DNA of 64,000 nucleotides from Actinomycetes bacterium (GTDB taxonomy: Bacteria > Actinomycetota > Actinomycetes > Nanopelagicales > Nanopelagicaceae): the NCBI GenBank assembly GCA_947383695.1, contig OX376642.1, positions 930,001 through 994,000 of the forward strand. Reading direction: 5' to 3'. The translations under genes and the position numbers were made by a program. This document shows positions 63,749-64,000 of this stretch, piece after piece; position 1 is the first letter of the stretch; each line of letters starts with the position of its first letter. Under the pieces are notes generated by a model. The model was not told the DNA's origin. It saw only the letters and a program-made list of their open reading frames with translations, and ran no database searches.

Positions 63749-64000
63749 CTAACGAACGGTTTCTTGTAGGTATTCTTCGATTTCAGAAGTTAACTTTTCT
63801 ACGTTGCCTGGAGTTAACTCCAACTCCATCAAGACGTACGCACCTGAAATATTTCCGCCTGTACCACCGGCCCAAACAGAGTTCATTCCGGAAGTGTTCT
63901 GAAGTAAGGTTCCGAAGGTTCTTGGTACGAGTCCGACAACCCGCCATCCCTCGAGTCCAGATAGGCGCACATTTGCATCATCGTACGCACCAAAATTAAA
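63749..64000 (-). CDS. DUF4177-like protein (5' end beyond window)
   Basis: The reading frame continues past the right edge (FNFGAYDDANVRLSGLEGWR is in frame). GWRVVGLVPRTFGTLLQNTSG followed by AYVLMELELTP resembles DUF4177 and the 63070 protein. C-terminus VEKLTSEIEEYLQETVR. 83 residues visible. Confidence 0.7.
   Translation of the reverse strand, partial: FNFGAYDDANVRLSGLEGWRVVGLVPRTFGTLLQNTSGMNSVWAGGTGGNISGAYVLMELELTPGNVEKLTSEIEEYLQETVR

Overview
The window looks like chromosome from a low-GC, streamlined actinobacterium, most likely a freshwater acI / Nanopelagicales-type lineage (inference). The evidence is the actinobacterial set and order of housekeeping genes (divergent lexA and LysM cell-division-inhibitor-like gene, nrdR next to a B12-dependent nrdJ), actinobacterial LexA boxes, short or overlapping intergenic gaps, several apparently leaderless starts, and secreted proteins with Pro/Thr linkers and a small-exoprotein motif.

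Left part (1-26.9 kb), ordinary metabolism and repair. A heme-type ABC uptake locus (permease fragment, substrate-binding lipoprotein) lies divergent from two related secreted proteins. Then come a TetR regulator, a DinG/XPD-type helicase coupled to a propionate (2-methylcitrate) operon prpB-prpC-prpD, a LigB/DODA-type dioxygenase behind a perfect 18-bp palindrome, and the riboflavin operon ribD-ribE-ribBA-ribH under an FMN riboswitch. These are followed by nrdR-nrdJ with two candidate NrdR boxes 31 bp apart, the lexA / LysM SOS pair with two LexA boxes, a DUF2256 plus FeS-type photolyase pair, glutamate dehydrogenase, an Old-Yellow-Enzyme reductase, a small membrane-protein pair behind a possible GEMM-like RNA leader, PsiE-like and cytochrome-b5-like proteins, a tRNA with an odd anticodon loop and a duplicated core, DoxX, TspO and DUF2087 genes.

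Middle part (26.9-46.5 kb), accessory. An MmeI-like fused restriction-methyltransferase is followed by an unusual envelope/cytoskeleton module. In transcription order (minus strand, 43.5 to 31.3 kb) this holds a small 3-TM protein, a large vWA-domain membrane protein with a Trp-motif tail, a 1125-aa tubulin/FtsZ-superfamily protein, two large membrane-associated partners, and two paralogous lipoproteins. These seven genes are nearly contiguous or overlapping and look like one operon. Around it lie a septum-formation-domain exoprotein, several lipoproteins and very small membrane proteins. A shared AATGGTCAT motif sits upstream of five separate transcription units here and at 63 kb, which suggests a common regulator. 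This is the best candidate for a poorly described system.

Right part (46.5-64 kb). MFS transporter, SDR, acyl-CoA dehydrogenase plus phosphotransferase-fold partner, a small and a giant subtilisin-like protease (the latter with a 40-unit hexanucleotide array coding Pro-Thr), then a run of poorly characterised small membrane, zinc-ribbon and lipoprotein genes (RDD, DUF4190-like, DUF805, DUF4177-like). No rRNA, CRISPR array, transposase, integrase or phage structural gene was recognised.
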